Shown here piece by piece: positions 19,001-27,443 of a DNA stretch of 64,000 nt (position 1 is the first letter of the stretch; each line of letters starts with the position of its first letter). A program made the position numbers and the translations under genes. The DNA is taken from positions 558,001 to 622,000 of the forward strand of contig JAFKEE010000016.1 in the NCBI GenBank assembly GCA_017307505.1. The letters run 5' to 3'. This DNA is from Acidobacteriota bacterium. Lineage in GTDB: Bacteria; Acidobacteriota; Terriglobia; Bryobacterales; Bryobacteraceae. Below the pieces are notes generated by a model. It had not been told where the DNA came from. It ran no database searches and saw only the letters and a list, made by a program, of their open reading frames with translations.

Positions 19001-19493
19001 ACAGATCTTCATCGGTCGGCTCGTTTTTCGAATCGATGAGCTGCTGAATCTCTCCATAGACCCGCGGCTTGGGGCCTCGGCCCTGGTTGTGATCCAGAAC
19101 TCCCAAGAGCGATCGCAGAATCGACAGCGCGAGCGGCTGACGGGAGCATGTCACGAGAACAGGCACAAAGCGCGGTCGCGCCACGCCAAAATGCTGTGGC
19201 TCCATGGAGCGCCGCACATGCGAGGGGAACGCGCTGTCATTACCGGCAAACCAGTGTGCGAGCATCAGCGCGAAGCTAGATTTCCCGGAGCCGTAGTCAC
19301 CGGTCATGCGCCAGGCACGGTTGCCCGACCGGGGCTTAAGTCCCGTTGCCATGCGGCCTAGGCAGGAACGCGCGAAGTCCGTTACAACATAGTGGGAGAG
19401 CGCGCCGGGATCACCAAAATCGCGCTCAAGATTGGCGGAACGCAGAAAGCGGCTGCGTACGCGAAACAGATCGGCGATTTTTTTCTCACGCAT
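16029..19493 (-). CDS. sspC: Large P-loop ATPase, SspC-like
   Basis: A 1154-residue protein. With the chosen start, Walker A GDYGSGKSS lies at about 65-73 and Walker B LLLILDELGKFLEF at about 184-197, the pattern of ATPases that accompany DNA-modification and defence systems. FVVSLLHQGF after Walker B resembles a sensor-1 strand. The C-terminal 800 residues are helical and unassigned. The start ATG 19493 is preceded by GAGG and overlaps the sspB stop by 8 bp; the longer frame from 19514 lacks a ribosome site. Located between DUF4007 and the ATP pyrophosphatase, it fits SspC, which in studied systems hydrolyses ATP for backbone modification. I cannot compare its length with reference SspC proteins here. 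Confidence 0.78.
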   Translation of the reverse strand: MREKKIADLFRVRSRFLRSANLERDFGDPGALSHYVVTDFARSCLGRMATGLKPRSGNRAWRMTGDYGSGKSSFALMLAHWFAGNDSAFPSHVRRSMEPQHFGVARPRFVPVLVTCSRQPLALSILRSLLGVLDHNQGRGPKPRVYGEIQQLIDSKNEPTDEDLFSAIRQVNAKFISDSKSKGLLLILDELGKFLEFAALHPERQDIFLLQRLAETAARSGDEPLFVVSLLHQGFNAYADQLNQSSQREWEKVAGRFEEIVFNPPFEQAATIVAAAMDVHTQQLPKHHAFQLRDAMMRTHRLGWLGAASANGVAEHAARLYPLHPTVLPVLIRTFRRFGQNERSLFSFLLSNEPFGLQAFAQKPLGSGELYRLHHLYDYVRTNFGHRLSVQSYRSHWNLIDSVVESFSEESEAQIKVLKTVGILNLLNESDLLATEDAIACALAGDEQLTEKSARAALHSLHREKRIIYDRGRARGLCLWPHSSVDIEKAYEDACRVVDTPKQVGSLIGDFLDPRPIVGRRHYIETGNLRHADVRYCPVTELAANFKRHDRDADGLILVPLCETLSQRDEAIAFCKREEVASHESCLIAVPQPLHTLAPLVQELQRWEWVSANTLELNGDKYAREEVSRQKLAAKSQLEKRIQNYIGWQTHGGQMTLEWYRQGRKLRIRNGRNLLETLSTMFDLAYKLAPKVHNELVNRRSLSSAAAAARMRLIERMFTEPQSPWLGMNPDKKPPEMSMYLSVLKGTGLHRQHNGTWQIGEPSAKDDRCNILPALRRIGELVREKPDSRISVATLCNELRDPPYGVRDGLIPLLLSAFAIGNERDVAIYKDGSFVREMDGQQMLILTKAPERFEIQYCRIEGVRAELFTRLVTILEIPAAADRELELLDVVRNLCLFVAGLPAYVRLTKRLSATALAVRDAILDAREPAPLLFFELPKACGFEPISAGSNRNAAVKEYVKTLRGALDELKIAFAQLQDRLRKGLRDEFGLTGAFEDCRSALIDRARTVSLGATEAKFKAFCLRLIDTKLSEPDWLESVGSHVGLKPPSKWSDADEDLYHGELAHMAALFKRVESIAFSVHGTRGGSAIRVSVTAATGVEHQQVIHLSTEEEIAMSDLESTFSNLLSKHGQVGLAAASRAIWARFETADGRKRHG

Positions 19494-20436
19494 CGGCGGC
19501 CTCGCTTGTTGCATAGATGGCTTTCAGCAGTTTTACCGGCTTTGCGATTCCCGATCTTCGAATCTGTTGAAGACTCGCCGATTCGGCGTACTCCAATAAT
19601 CCCGACGGGTTGCGGGCCAACGCTTCTACGCGGGTGCGCACGTCATCTTCCGGGAGCTTAAAGATCTGGCCCGGACTGCCATGGCCATGAGCCACTTCCC
19701 GCAGAGGCAACGTGGACTCCGATGAATGCCACTTGTTCCAGTAATCGCAAAGACAGTAGATAAATAGTTCAGGAGTGATATCCGGCTTTTCGTCCCGTCG
19801 AAAGGCATATATCGGCTCACGTTTACCGGACGACTGCTCAATGCCCCGCTCGCCGACCTTGATAACGAGCTGCAATTCCACCAAGGGGCAGTCAAGATTA
19901 TCTTCCTGAACGTCTCCCTTCCGCCCTCGTGTGGGGACGTAGGTGTGGAGGAACGTATCAAAGTGCTGCTCCAGGGTCGCCCGCGAGGCGCGGTCATCCT
20001 CTCTCGTGGCAACCTTCTCCAGGGCCTTAAGCGCAGCGCTAGGAGACAGCTCGGGATCTTGCCATCGGTTGAGCAGGTAGTCCCAGGCCAATAGAGGAGC
20101 ATCCGTATTGGTGGAAAGGTTCCAGTGCAGCAACCACAGCGTACGCCGGTCCTCTAAAAAGGGATCGAGCCCATCAACGCCAAGAAGATTAGTTGCAAGC
20201 TCGGTGAGCGATGGGCCGCTTCCCTTCGTCTGAACGGTTGCCATTCCAGAGGCGAGAGACCAGAAACGGATCGACCGCACCATATTCTTGCCAACCCCAA
20301 GCTCGACCATCGCCCGCTCTTCGTCGGCGAATAGCTTCGGATCGGCTTCAAGCTGCCGGACGGCCTTGGGAAGCCACGTGTACCGGCAGGGAAACGATTC
20401 GTGGCCCGAAATGCGATACGGCGTAGTCGTCGTCAC
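19486..20436 (-). CDS. sspB: DUF4007 protein, SspB-like
   Basis: The 316-residue protein has the opening characteristic of DUF4007 proteins: a SGHESFPCRYTWLPK motif near the N-terminus, then VELGVGKNMVRSIRFW, and a C-terminal FIYCLCDYWNKW segment. In SspABCD systems the DUF4007 protein is SspB, reported as the DNA-nicking component of single-strand phosphorothioation. GTG 20436 is chosen because GAGGAG precedes it by 5 nt. It is the first gene of the locus, behind a promoter at 20464-20492, and its stop overlaps sspC. The catalytic residues are not obvious to me from sequence alone. Confidence 0.82.
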   Translation of the reverse strand: MTTTTPYRISGHESFPCRYTWLPKAVRQLEADPKLFADEERAMVELGVGKNMVRSIRFWSLASGMATVQTKGSGPSLTELATNLLGVDGLDPFLEDRRTLWLLHWNLSTNTDAPLLAWDYLLNRWQDPELSPSAALKALEKVATREDDRASRATLEQHFDTFLHTYVPTRGRKGDVQEDNLDCPLVELQLVIKVGERGIEQSSGKREPIYAFRRDEKPDITPELFIYCLCDYWNKWHSSESTLPLREVAHGHGSPGQIFKLPEDDVRTRVEALARNPSGLLEYAESASLQQIRRSGIAKPVKLLKAIYATSEAADA

Positions 20437-20463
20437 GTGTTCTCCTCACAACATTGGACGCAC

Positions 20464-20492
20464 ATTATGTTTCGAAGCGCCGCCAATGTCCA
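20464..20492 (-). promoter_or_regulatory. Sigma70-type promoter of the ssp phosphorothioation operon
   Basis: On the minus strand, TGGACA (20492-20487) and CATAAT (20469-20464) are separated by exactly 17 bp, each one base away from the sigma70 consensus hexamer. Transcription would start near 20457, leaving a leader of about 20 nt that carries GAGGAG before the GTG of sspB. No obvious operator overlaps it. This is a visual match and has not been tested. Confidence 0.55.
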
Positions 20493-21706
20493 GCGCTTCA
20501 ATCGGTTGGATACCTCGTCATTTTAGCGAAGTAGCCACTAGGATTGTCGTTTTGTTGCGGCAGACACCGGGGCCTCCCGGCTCCATGACTGCAAGGGGAC
20601 TCGAAACATTCGTTCCCCGGATCAGTTTTCAGTTGGCAAGCTCCAAATTCCCGTCCGCTAGCGGCCTGCAACAGGAGTCTGCGGCCAACGATCGGCGGGG
20701 TTTCTACCGCGTCAACAGGAGCTAGACAGTGGCGGTCAAGGAGGTGCCAAGTCTTCCGGCCGGGAAATCCACTGTTTCCCCATCCACGGCCCATTCGATG
20801 GATGTGGCCATAGTGTCGCGTCCGTTGGCGGGAAGGGCGCACAGCCCCACTAGTTACTCCATGTCGGCATAGGTGATCGACCGGGGTGACCTGAATTCAT
20901 ACGTGCCACGCCATCCGACTACTGAAAACGAATCTGGTGCTTCCGGTGATCAAAGCCCCATGGTCCCATCGCCCTTATGTCCTGATGCCGGGCCGTTGGG
21001 CGACCCACTGATAATCTGATCCCCTTTGTCTGCCTGTATCCTGTAGGTCGCTGTGAAGAACTTGCAGGCACTCGGAACCCTTCCGACATCCTGAGCCTCT
21101 TAGCTGGCTCAGTCCATGTCGCACCGCCTTTGCGACCAGAGACTGATTCAATTGCCTCGTGCTCTCGCAGGCGGTCGATGCACGACGAAAGAACAGTCCA
21201 CGGTTCTGCTAGAGAGCGCCGTTGTCACGCGCGCCGGTCCGGCCCTTTTGTTGTTGAAGAGGACGAAGTCAAGCTGCATCAGGACAACCGCCGTAACTAA
21301 ATGCGCTGACAGTTTGCTACTGCCTGGCGTTGGACGTGAACCTCCTGACCACGCTCGCCGTACGGGACTTTACGTGCGCTTGTGGAAATCCGAGATTTCA
21401 ACGGGCCTTTAGGTGCTGTTTGGGGCGTCTGCTTACGGGACCTTGAGTGCGACCGTCCGGGACTTTACGTGCGCTCTCTTCTTCTTCCTATAGAACCTGT
21501 AGGGGATGCCAGTAGTCGGCAGGCGTAACGCTGTTGAAATGTTGAAAAGTCTGCGGGAACCCGACCGCGCCGCCCGGGGCGGGAAAAAGGAGGGGCACAG
21601 CCTGCCAAATAAAGATTTTGCAATCTAAGTAGCACAATTGATGTCACGCGATTCGATGCTGAGGCATCTATCAGGAATCGCGGCGAAAGCCGCACGGAGG
21701 ACAGTG
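20493..21706. other. 1.2-kb region without a convincing gene; probable island junction
   Basis: Both strands are broken by many stops and no frame here has a good ribosome site or recognisable product. A 29-codon minus frame (20811-20722, MATSIEWAVDGETV...) and a 98-codon plus frame at 21116 are most likely chance or remnants. The right part contains three 22-bp iterated repeats (listed separately). The region separates the minus-strand ssp operon from the plus-strand CHAT gene and probably marks an old insertion boundary as well as holding the CHAT promoter. Confidence 0.5.
21359..21475. repeat. Three 22-bp iterons, possible mobile-element terminus
   Basis: Unit A at 21359-21380 and unit C at 21454-21475 are identical except for one base (core GGGACTTTACGTGCGCT). 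Unit B at 21432-21453 is a diverged copy lying immediately next to C, so B and C form a tandem with 22-bp period, with A 73 bp before B. Multiple transposase-binding repeats of about this size, two in tandem and one apart, are typical of IS21-family ends, but no transposase gene is visible nearby. Confidence 0.5.
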
Positions 21707-24298
21707 ATGCGTGTGTGCCTACTTCTCTTGATGGTACTTCTCCCTTCTGTGGTTCAGGGGCAAAGCCCGACCGAAGCAATGGCGAAGGCTGATCGATTGG
21801 CGGATCTTCGAGCTTGGGCTCGTGCCGAACCTTTCTTTATCGAGGCTGAAAGAGGGTTTACGCAAGCTGGTGATTCCCGTAATGCATTGTTGGCCAAGCT
21901 TGGCCGAATGCGCGGGGAGTTGCCCCGTCGATCCATCACCGAGGTCTCTCAAGAGCTGGCCGACATTCTCGAATCTCCCTTGGCCACGACGGACGACAGA
22001 ATTCGACTGCGGTGCCTGGTCATCAAAGGCGAGACCGACGAGGACTATGATGCGCTGCTGGCCGAACAAGATTGGCGCGAGGCGCTGGCCGTTGCAAAGC
22101 GATTAAACGATGAACTTTGGATGAATCGGGCTAACGGCGAACTCGGGCTCGTCGCGGCGTTACAAGGGAAAACAAGTGAAGGACTGTTTCTGCTCGCCAG
22201 TTCTCTGAAGAAGGCGGAGGCGGCCAAGGATCTCTCTTCTGTCGTTCGCTGGCTAAGCATCATCGGCAGTGGCTTCATTCAGTTCGGTAGGCCCGAAGAG
22301 GCGCTGAAATATTTTGATCGAGCGCTGGCCGCGGGCAGCGCCGTGGACGAACTGCGCTATCCACTGATTGCTTACTCAGGCAAAGTCAGTGCTCTCACGA
22401 AGCTTGGCCGAACCAAGGAGGCGCGAGAACTTCTGGCCACGACGATCGCAGTGGCGCGCGAGCGAGAGAGCTTAGGCTATCAAGCCGAACTTCTCCGAGA
22501 GGATGCGCTGCTAGCTGAAGGCGACGGGTTGCGCGAGGAGGCCGTCAAGAAGCTTCGGGAGGCACTCGAGTTCGCTCAACAAGCGAACGCAAACCGAATC
22601 GTTGCCCAGATCTACCATGATCTGGGACGCCTTCAAATTGCGCTTGGCCGAAACAGGGAAGCGAACGATGCTTTCAGCGCCGGAGTTGAAGTCGCCAGGT
22701 CGATGCGCGAACGGCTTCTGACGCCGCGGCTTCTGGCAAAGTTCGCCGAGAGTGAACGCGCACAAGGCCAAATTGAAAACGCTCGAGCACTGCTGCAAGA
22801 GGCGAGTGAGATCACTGAAGGTCTCTTGGCTGGCGTCTGGAGCCCTTGGGTAAAGTCTCGTCTCGTCGGAATCATGGACGAGGTCTTTCTCGCGCGGGTT
22901 CGTGCGGAAGTCAGTATGGGGTTGAACCCGGAGCGCCTCCTGCCCATCATTGAGCAAGCACGCGGGCGCGCCGTCACCGATCTGTTGATGGGCAGAGGCC
23001 AGGGCGAGAAGGCCAAGACAATGCCCGCCAAGGAAGGCGAGCGCCGCATCTCGACTCTGCAAAGTCGGCTATGGTCCGCCAAGGGCCCCGCGGCTCGACA
23101 AAAGCTGCTTGACCAGATCTTTCAAGCCGAGTCCGACATGATGGCGGTCTCCGTACAAGCTGACCGCGATCGGCAATTTCAGGGCAAACGGAACCCCCTG
23201 CGCTTGGCGGAGCTCCGGCAATCATTAAGACCAGATGAGATGCTCCTTGAGTACGTCTTGGATGACCCGACTTCACTCCTGCTAGTAGTGACGCGCGAAC
23301 GCGCCGTAATTCAGAAGCTACCGAGTCGGACGCTCCTGAAGAAGAGCGTTGACGATGCGTGGAAGGCAATTCAGGCCGGGCAAGAAGTTGCCGGAAGTAC
23401 TCCACTCGCTGAATTGGTTCGCATCCCCGGCATGGAGTCGAAGAGTCTGCTTGTGGTCGTTCCGGACGGCGACCTGAATCGGCTACCCTTTGAACTGCTC
23501 ACTACTACGGCAGGCTCAAAACTCCTGCAATCGCACGCGGTGTCCTACTCGCCTTCTGCGACCGCGCTCTACCTCATTCGGCGTCAAACTCAACCAGTGT
23601 TGGCGAAAGCTGTCCTGGCAATCGCCGCATCACCGGAGTCACAAACAGCCTCGACCAAATCTGAATTTGGGAAAGTGGGGCGAGGGATCTATGACGTTGA
23701 CGGAGCAAGTCTGCCGAGCCTGCCCGCTGCCAGGGCGGAAGCGAAACTAACCGTAGACACCCTTGCCGATGCAGGCAATCGATTGCTTGTCGGCGGCGAC
23801 GCGACGGAATCGGCGATCAAAGCACTCCCTCTTCGAGACTTCGCAGTGGCACACTTCGCGGCCCACGGATTGCTGAGCTCCAGCTTCCCGGAACGGTCGG
23901 CTCTGGCTTTGCGGCCGGAAGGAATGGATGACGGGTTTTTACAGGCGAGAGAGGTGCTGGGATTGCGAATGCGGGCCAAACTGGTGACGCTCTCAGCCTG
24001 CAACACCGGCAGTGGCAAACTCTTTGGGCAGGACGGCGTTTCCAGCCTGGTCAGACCTTTTCTCGCGTCCGGGGCGCGTGCGGTTGTCGCCAATCTTTGG
24101 ACCGCTGACGACACCTTCAGCCTAGCGTTGATGAAGGAGTTCTATCAGGAACTCTCGCGGGGAAAGACTAAGGCCGTCGCGTTGCAACAGGCAAAGCTCA
24201 CAATGATTCGGCAATACGGAAAAACAGCGACCCCAAAACTGTGGAGCGGATTCATCCTGTTCGGAGAAGGGTCCGAGCCCGTGAGGGCCAGCAAATAG
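21707..24298 (+). CDS. Secreted TPR-CHAT (caspase-like) protein
   Basis: An 863-residue protein. ATG 21707 is chosen because GGAGG lies 6 nt upstream and a signal peptide follows directly (RVCLLLLMVLL..., probable cleavage after VVQG); in-frame starts at 21638/21641 lack a ribosome site. The middle 400 residues are helical TPR-like repeats (for example RPEEALKYFDRAL, GRTKEARELL). The C-terminal CHAT domain has the caspase-clan dyad: His at about 720 (HFAAHG) and Cys at about 765 (LSACNTG), followed by GVSSLVRPFLASGARAVV. CHAT proteases cleave protein targets. The export signal places it in the periplasm or outside. The next gene, an S41 protease, starts 12 bp after its stop. Confidence 0.88.
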   Translation: MRVCLLLLMVLLPSVVQGQSPTEAMAKADRLADLRAWARAEPFFIEAERGFTQAGDSRNALLAKLGRMRGELPRRSITEVSQELADILESPLATTDDRIRLRCLVIKGETDEDYDALLAEQDWREALAVAKRLNDELWMNRANGELGLVAALQGKTSEGLFLLASSLKKAEAAKDLSSVVRWLSIIGSGFIQFGRPEEALKYFDRALAAGSAVDELRYPLIAYSGKVSALTKLGRTKEARELLATTIAVARERESLGYQAELLREDALLAEGDGLREEAVKKLREALEFAQQANANRIVAQIYHDLGRLQIALGRNREANDAFSAGVEVARSMRERLLTPRLLAKFAESERAQGQIENARALLQEASEITEGLLAGVWSPWVKSRLVGIMDEVFLARVRAEVSMGLNPERLLPIIEQARGRAVTDLLMGRGQGEKAKTMPAKEGERRISTLQSRLWSAKGPAARQKLLDQIFQAESDMMAVSVQADRDRQFQGKRNPLRLAELRQSLRPDEMLLEYVLDDPTSLLLVVTRERAVIQKLPSRTLLKKSVDDAWKAIQAGQEVAGSTPLAELVRIPGMESKSLLVVVPDGDLNRLPFELLTTTAGSKLLQSHAVSYSPSATALYLIRRQTQPVLAKAVLAIAASPESQTASTKSEFGKVGRGIYDVDGASLPSLPAARAEAKLTVDTLADAGNRLLVGGDATESAIKALPLRDFAVAHFAAHGLLSSSFPERSALALRPEGMDDGFLQAREVLGLRMRAKLVTLSACNTGSGKLFGQDGVSSLVRPFLASGARAVVANLWTADDTFSLALMKEFYQELSRGKTKAVALQQAKLTMIRQYGKTATPKLWSGFILFGEGSEPVRASK

Positions 24299-24309
24299 GA
24301 AGGAACCTC

Positions 24310-25539
24310 ATGACATCGATCAACGAGACACAGCGGCGAGAGATCTTCCATAAAGTCGTCGCGACGACCGCAGAGAAGTTTGCTGACCCCAATATGAATG
24401 GGGTGGACTGGGCGCGCATCGCGAAGGATGCTGAGGGACCGATTCTTTCGAGCACCGATCCAGTCGAGTTCGAGCAAAAAATCAACGAAATGCTTCAGCG
24501 GCTTGCCACCAGCCATATTGGCTTCTTCCACGGCATTCGACCGAAGAGTCCGGGGCGCATCGCTATCGCGGCCACATTTCTCAAGGCGGAGACCAGCGAC
24601 GGCTTGCGATGGATGTTCCAGGATGTCCATCCCGGAGGATTGGCGGCTAATGCAGGAATCGAGCCTGGTGACGTGCTTCTCCAGTTGAGTAGGCAAGAAA
24701 TCGTGCCACCCGGTGCCGCGACATTCGCTTTGGCCACGGACCATGAAGCGGTCATCCGAAAGCGTGACGGCTCGACAGCTACGGTCACGTTGCCCGTTCC
24801 AGCGTCGCAAAGCAAGAAACGACCGCTAATCGTTCCCGATCAGGTCGTGACGAGCCGTAGGCTAAGCGGCACCACCGGTTACGTCCGCGTCAGCATGTTC
24901 CCCGGCATGCTCGGCATCGACGTTGCACGCGACATGAGTGCTGCCGTCGCTGCGTTGGCGACCGAGAAACTTGTCATCGATCTCAGAGGCAACACCGGTG
25001 GTGGAATTGGATGTCTACGCTTGATGAGCCTGCTCTGCCCGGACAAGCGCGGTGCGGGCTACAGCCTGGGCAGATCGCAGATTGAGAAACGAACGACCAA
25101 AGAGGCTTTGCCAGTATTCGACAAAATCCCGTCGAGTCAATGGGGAGTGATCCCACTGATCGTGAAATTTGGACTAGCGGGCCGTTCCGTTGCCGTGTCA
25201 TCAGAAGGATTGGGCACGGCCCCGCACCACGGGCGAGTCGCGATGCTAGTCAACGAGCATTCCGCAAGCGCGAGCGAAATGGTCGCTGCGTTCGCGTCGG
25301 AGTATAGATTGGCGCACTTGGTCGGGACAAAGACGCCAGGCAAGCTTGTCGCAGCAAGCTCTTTCAAGGTCGGTTATGGTTATAGAATCGCGCTGCCCGT
25401 TGGGGCGTACTACACGTGGCAAGGGATAAAGCTAGAAGGCCGAGGCGTCACGCCGGATACCGAAGAATCGGCCACATCTGAAGGTCTCTCAGAAGGTCAG
25501 GACACAATCCTTGCAAAGGCGCTTGACGTGCTCGCATAG
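24310..25539 (+). CDS. PDZ-containing S41 (C-terminal processing type) peptidase
   Basis: 409 residues from ATG 24310, which follows AGGAAGGAA. An N-terminal helical part is followed by a PDZ-like segment (GLRWMFQDVHPGGLAANAG, IEPGDVLLQL), then the S41 core: VIDLRGNTGGG, the serine motif NEHSASASEMV and the lysine motif GTKTPGKL, the Ser-Lys dyad of tail-specific proteases. No signal peptide is visible, unlike its upstream CHAT neighbour, so the two may work in different compartments unless export is atypical. The 12-bp spacing implies one transcript. The C-terminal DTEES... tail is ordinary. Substrates are unknown; a proteolytic relay with the CHAT protein is inference. Confidence 0.85.
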   Translation: MTSINETQRREIFHKVVATTAEKFADPNMNGVDWARIAKDAEGPILSSTDPVEFEQKINEMLQRLATSHIGFFHGIRPKSPGRIAIAATFLKAETSDGLRWMFQDVHPGGLAANAGIEPGDVLLQLSRQEIVPPGAATFALATDHEAVIRKRDGSTATVTLPVPASQSKKRPLIVPDQVVTSRRLSGTTGYVRVSMFPGMLGIDVARDMSAAVAALATEKLVIDLRGNTGGGIGCLRLMSLLCPDKRGAGYSLGRSQIEKRTTKEALPVFDKIPSSQWGVIPLIVKFGLAGRSVAVSSEGLGTAPHHGRVAMLVNEHSASASEMVAAFASEYRLAHLVGTKTPGKLVAASSFKVGYGYRIALPVGAYYTWQGIKLEGRGVTPDTEESATSEGLSEGQDTILAKALDVLA

Positions 25540-25550
25540 CCCCGGGGCGC

Positions 25551-26231
25551 CTAGCGCACCTGAACGGGGAAATAGCGCCAGTCCTCGGGCTCGCGTTTCA
25601 GTGCGAGCGTATAACGGCCAGCTGGAATACGTGTGAGGTCCAGTTCCGTCGAAATGCTTGTGACGCCATCGACGAGCTTCGCTGTGGGTGAAGATGTCAT
25701 CTCGGGTGCTAGGTTGCTATCCAACAGCTTCAGCGCATAGGCGCCTTCGGCTGACGCAACCGGAAGGACCAGGACGACGATTTGCCGGCTGCGACTCACG
25801 ACGAGTGATGAAGAACTGTTGGGGCTTTCGTCACTCCGAGCGGTCGCAAATGGTCGCAGGTCAAGTACTGTCGAAGGCAGTTTCATGTTCGATTGGGCGA
25901 CGATCGGCGCTACAGACTTCGACAGGGGCTGCATTGAGTACCAGATCGCGCCACTCAATACGCAGAGAAGCGCGGCAGCAGCGGCCCACCACTTCCACAT
26001 TGTATTGGGCGCGCTCGGCGCAGAGACGCTGTGTTGTCGTTGCAACTCGCGAATTGTCGAGTAGCAGGGAGAGCAACGAGAGACATGCACATATAGCGGG
26101 TCGCTCGCATCGCGCCGCCTGAGAGCCAGTTCTTCAAGCTCGGCCGCAGAGGGGCAGCCTTCCCGGTCGGGATTCGGGTTCGCATGCGAAAGCATGTCCT
26201 CGATCGGCTTGAAATCATCCTCGTGCGCCAT
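25551..26231 (-). CDS. Transmembrane zinc-type anti-sigma factor
   Basis: 226 residues. An N-terminal cytosolic part carries the ZAS-type metal motif H-x3-C-x2-C (HVSRCSPC), followed by one transmembrane helix (about residues 78-100, WWAAAAALLCVLSGAIWY) and an extracytoplasmic domain of about 120 residues ending in a beta-rich PAGRYTLALK segment. This is the layout of anti-sigma factors that hold an ECF sigma factor until an envelope signal arrives. It lies 41 bp downstream of the sigma gene in the same operon, and its 3' end meets the S41 peptidase gene tail to tail with 11 bp between, so an envelope protease nearby could act on it. Confidence 0.8.
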   Translation of the reverse strand: MAHEDDFKPIEDMLSHANPNPDREGCPSAAELEELALRRRDASDPLYVHVSRCSPCYSTIRELQRQHSVSAPSAPNTMWKWWAAAAALLCVLSGAIWYSMQPLSKSVAPIVAQSNMKLPSTVLDLRPFATARSDESPNSSSSLVVSRSRQIVVLVLPVASAEGAYALKLLDSNLAPEMTSSPTAKLVDGVTSISTELDLTRIPAGRYTLALKREPEDWRYFPVQVR

Positions 26232-26272
26232 GGAACCTCAGTAATTATAGGGTGCTTTCCCAAAATTGAATC

Positions 26273-26866
26273 TCAAGAACTTGATCCTCCTGTACGAGAG
26301 CTCTTTTCACTGCCCGATGACCCGCGGAAGCGGTCTCGAATTCTCTGCATCATCTTGTCAACGGCAGCGGTTGTCATGGACAGTGCAGTTGCTACCTCTT
26401 CGCTCGTAAACCCTAGCGTTTTGAGAGTTGCGCCTTGCTGTTCCAGTTCGCTGAGTTGCGCAAAGATCTGCCTCGCGTAGACTTGGTTTACGATTTGCTC
26501 GGGACTGCCGTTGCCCGCGGAGATCGCGCGCAGCACCTTTTCTCCCGCCACTCCCGCAATTGAACCATTGATCACCTTCTCTTCGGAGCGTCGAAGTTCG
26601 GAGATTGCGAGGTTGTTTAGAATCGTCCATGCGAGCCCTTCGGGCCGCTCAATTCGCTGACTCGTTTGCTCTTCTTTGAAATACAGCTGGCCAGCTCGAT
26701 CAAACAGATTCCTAAGAATGCTTTCATCCTGGATCGTGTTGAACTTCAGCCGGAATCTAGTCTCCAATGGGGCGAAAATAGCGTGAATCCGCTCGCTGAG
26801 CGGCCGCCCAGCTTCGTCAAGCAGTTTGAGCTTTGGCAGAGGTCCCAAGGGTTCTTGCTGCTTCAT
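26273..26866 (-). CDS. ECF-like sigma-70 family factor
   Basis: About 197 residues from ATG 26866 (a TTG at 26887 would add seven). The middle has a sigma region 2-like helix set (RPEGLAWTILNNLAISELRRSEE), and the C-terminal part a region 4 helix-turn-helix (LSELEQQGATLKTLGFTSEEVATALSMTTAAVDKMM... begins here). The basic, Ser-rich tail RGSSGSEKSS is unusual. Paired with a ZAS anti-sigma gene directly downstream. It probably directs transcription of the divergent or neighbouring CHAT/S41 genes, but I could not identify matching promoter motifs. Confidence 0.75.
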   Translation of the reverse strand: MKQQEPLGPLPKLKLLDEAGRPLSERIHAIFAPLETRFRLKFNTIQDESILRNLFDRAGQLYFKEEQTSQRIERPEGLAWTILNNLAISELRRSEEKVINGSIAGVAGEKVLRAISAGNGSPEQIVNQVYARQIFAQLSELEQQGATLKTLGFTSEEVATALSMTTAAVDKMMQRIRDRFRGSSGSEKSSRTGGSSS

Positions 26867-26955
26867 GCGGCTAGCCGACAGTTCCAAGATTCGCGTTTCG
26901 CCGGTCAGGTTTCAATTTTCCTTTGCGTCTTACCCATTAGGGAGCCGACGTAGTG

Positions 26956-27354
26956 ATGGAGGAATTCTATTTGCAGGACATCTTCCTCGATTTGGTGCCA
27001 ATTGCTGAGATGTGCGATGTGGTGCCTTTTGTTACACCAGACGCCATCATCGAGGTGCTGGAACTGCCGGTCGATGACGAATCTGTTTACGGTTTCGAAC
27101 TTCGGGAGGGCTCGGTATTCTCGTTTGGGGTATCAGCCGATCAGATTTTCGATTTAGTGCTCTGCCACTTTGAGGATTACGAATCTTGGCTAGACTCCAT
27201 CGATCCGGAGGCCGAGCTTCTTGCGCTTGAGGCACGTTTCGGAGTGATGTCAACTTCGATAACTTTTCGAGCTACGCGTTCCATGTACGTTGCAGTGATC
27301 GTGACTAATTCCTCGGAGAGTCCCATTCAGGCCCTCGTCGAGGCGCAATCCTAA
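26956..27354 (+). CDS. Acidic hypothetical protein
   Basis: 132 residues from ATG 26956 (a GTG immediately before is also in frame); GGGAG lies about 10 nt upstream. The protein is acidic (VLELPVDDESVYGFELREG, FEDYESWLDSIDPEAELLALE) with no signal peptide or membrane segment, and ends in a more hydrophobic STSITFRATRSMYVAVIV segment. I do not recognise it. It diverges from the sigma gene (89 bp between starts) and converges on the Zn/Cd ATPase gene, so it is alone in its transcription unit. Confidence 0.5.
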   Translation: MEEFYLQDIFLDLVPIAEMCDVVPFVTPDAIIEVLELPVDDESVYGFELREGSVFSFGVSADQIFDLVLCHFEDYESWLDSIDPEAELLALEARFGVMSTSITFRATRSMYVAVIVTNSSESPIQALVEAQS

Positions 27355-27443
27355 GGTCTTTAGAACCTCCATCGGATCTGACCCGGCACCAGGAGGAAAC
27401 GGGAGGCAATTGAGGTTCGAAAGGTCGTGTTTCTGAAGTTGCA

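Noticed and set aside
20498-20842. Minus-strand frame of 114 codons upstream of sspB
   Set aside because: Overlaps another frame on the plus strand, is Arg/His-rich and lies across the region where the sspB promoter is found.
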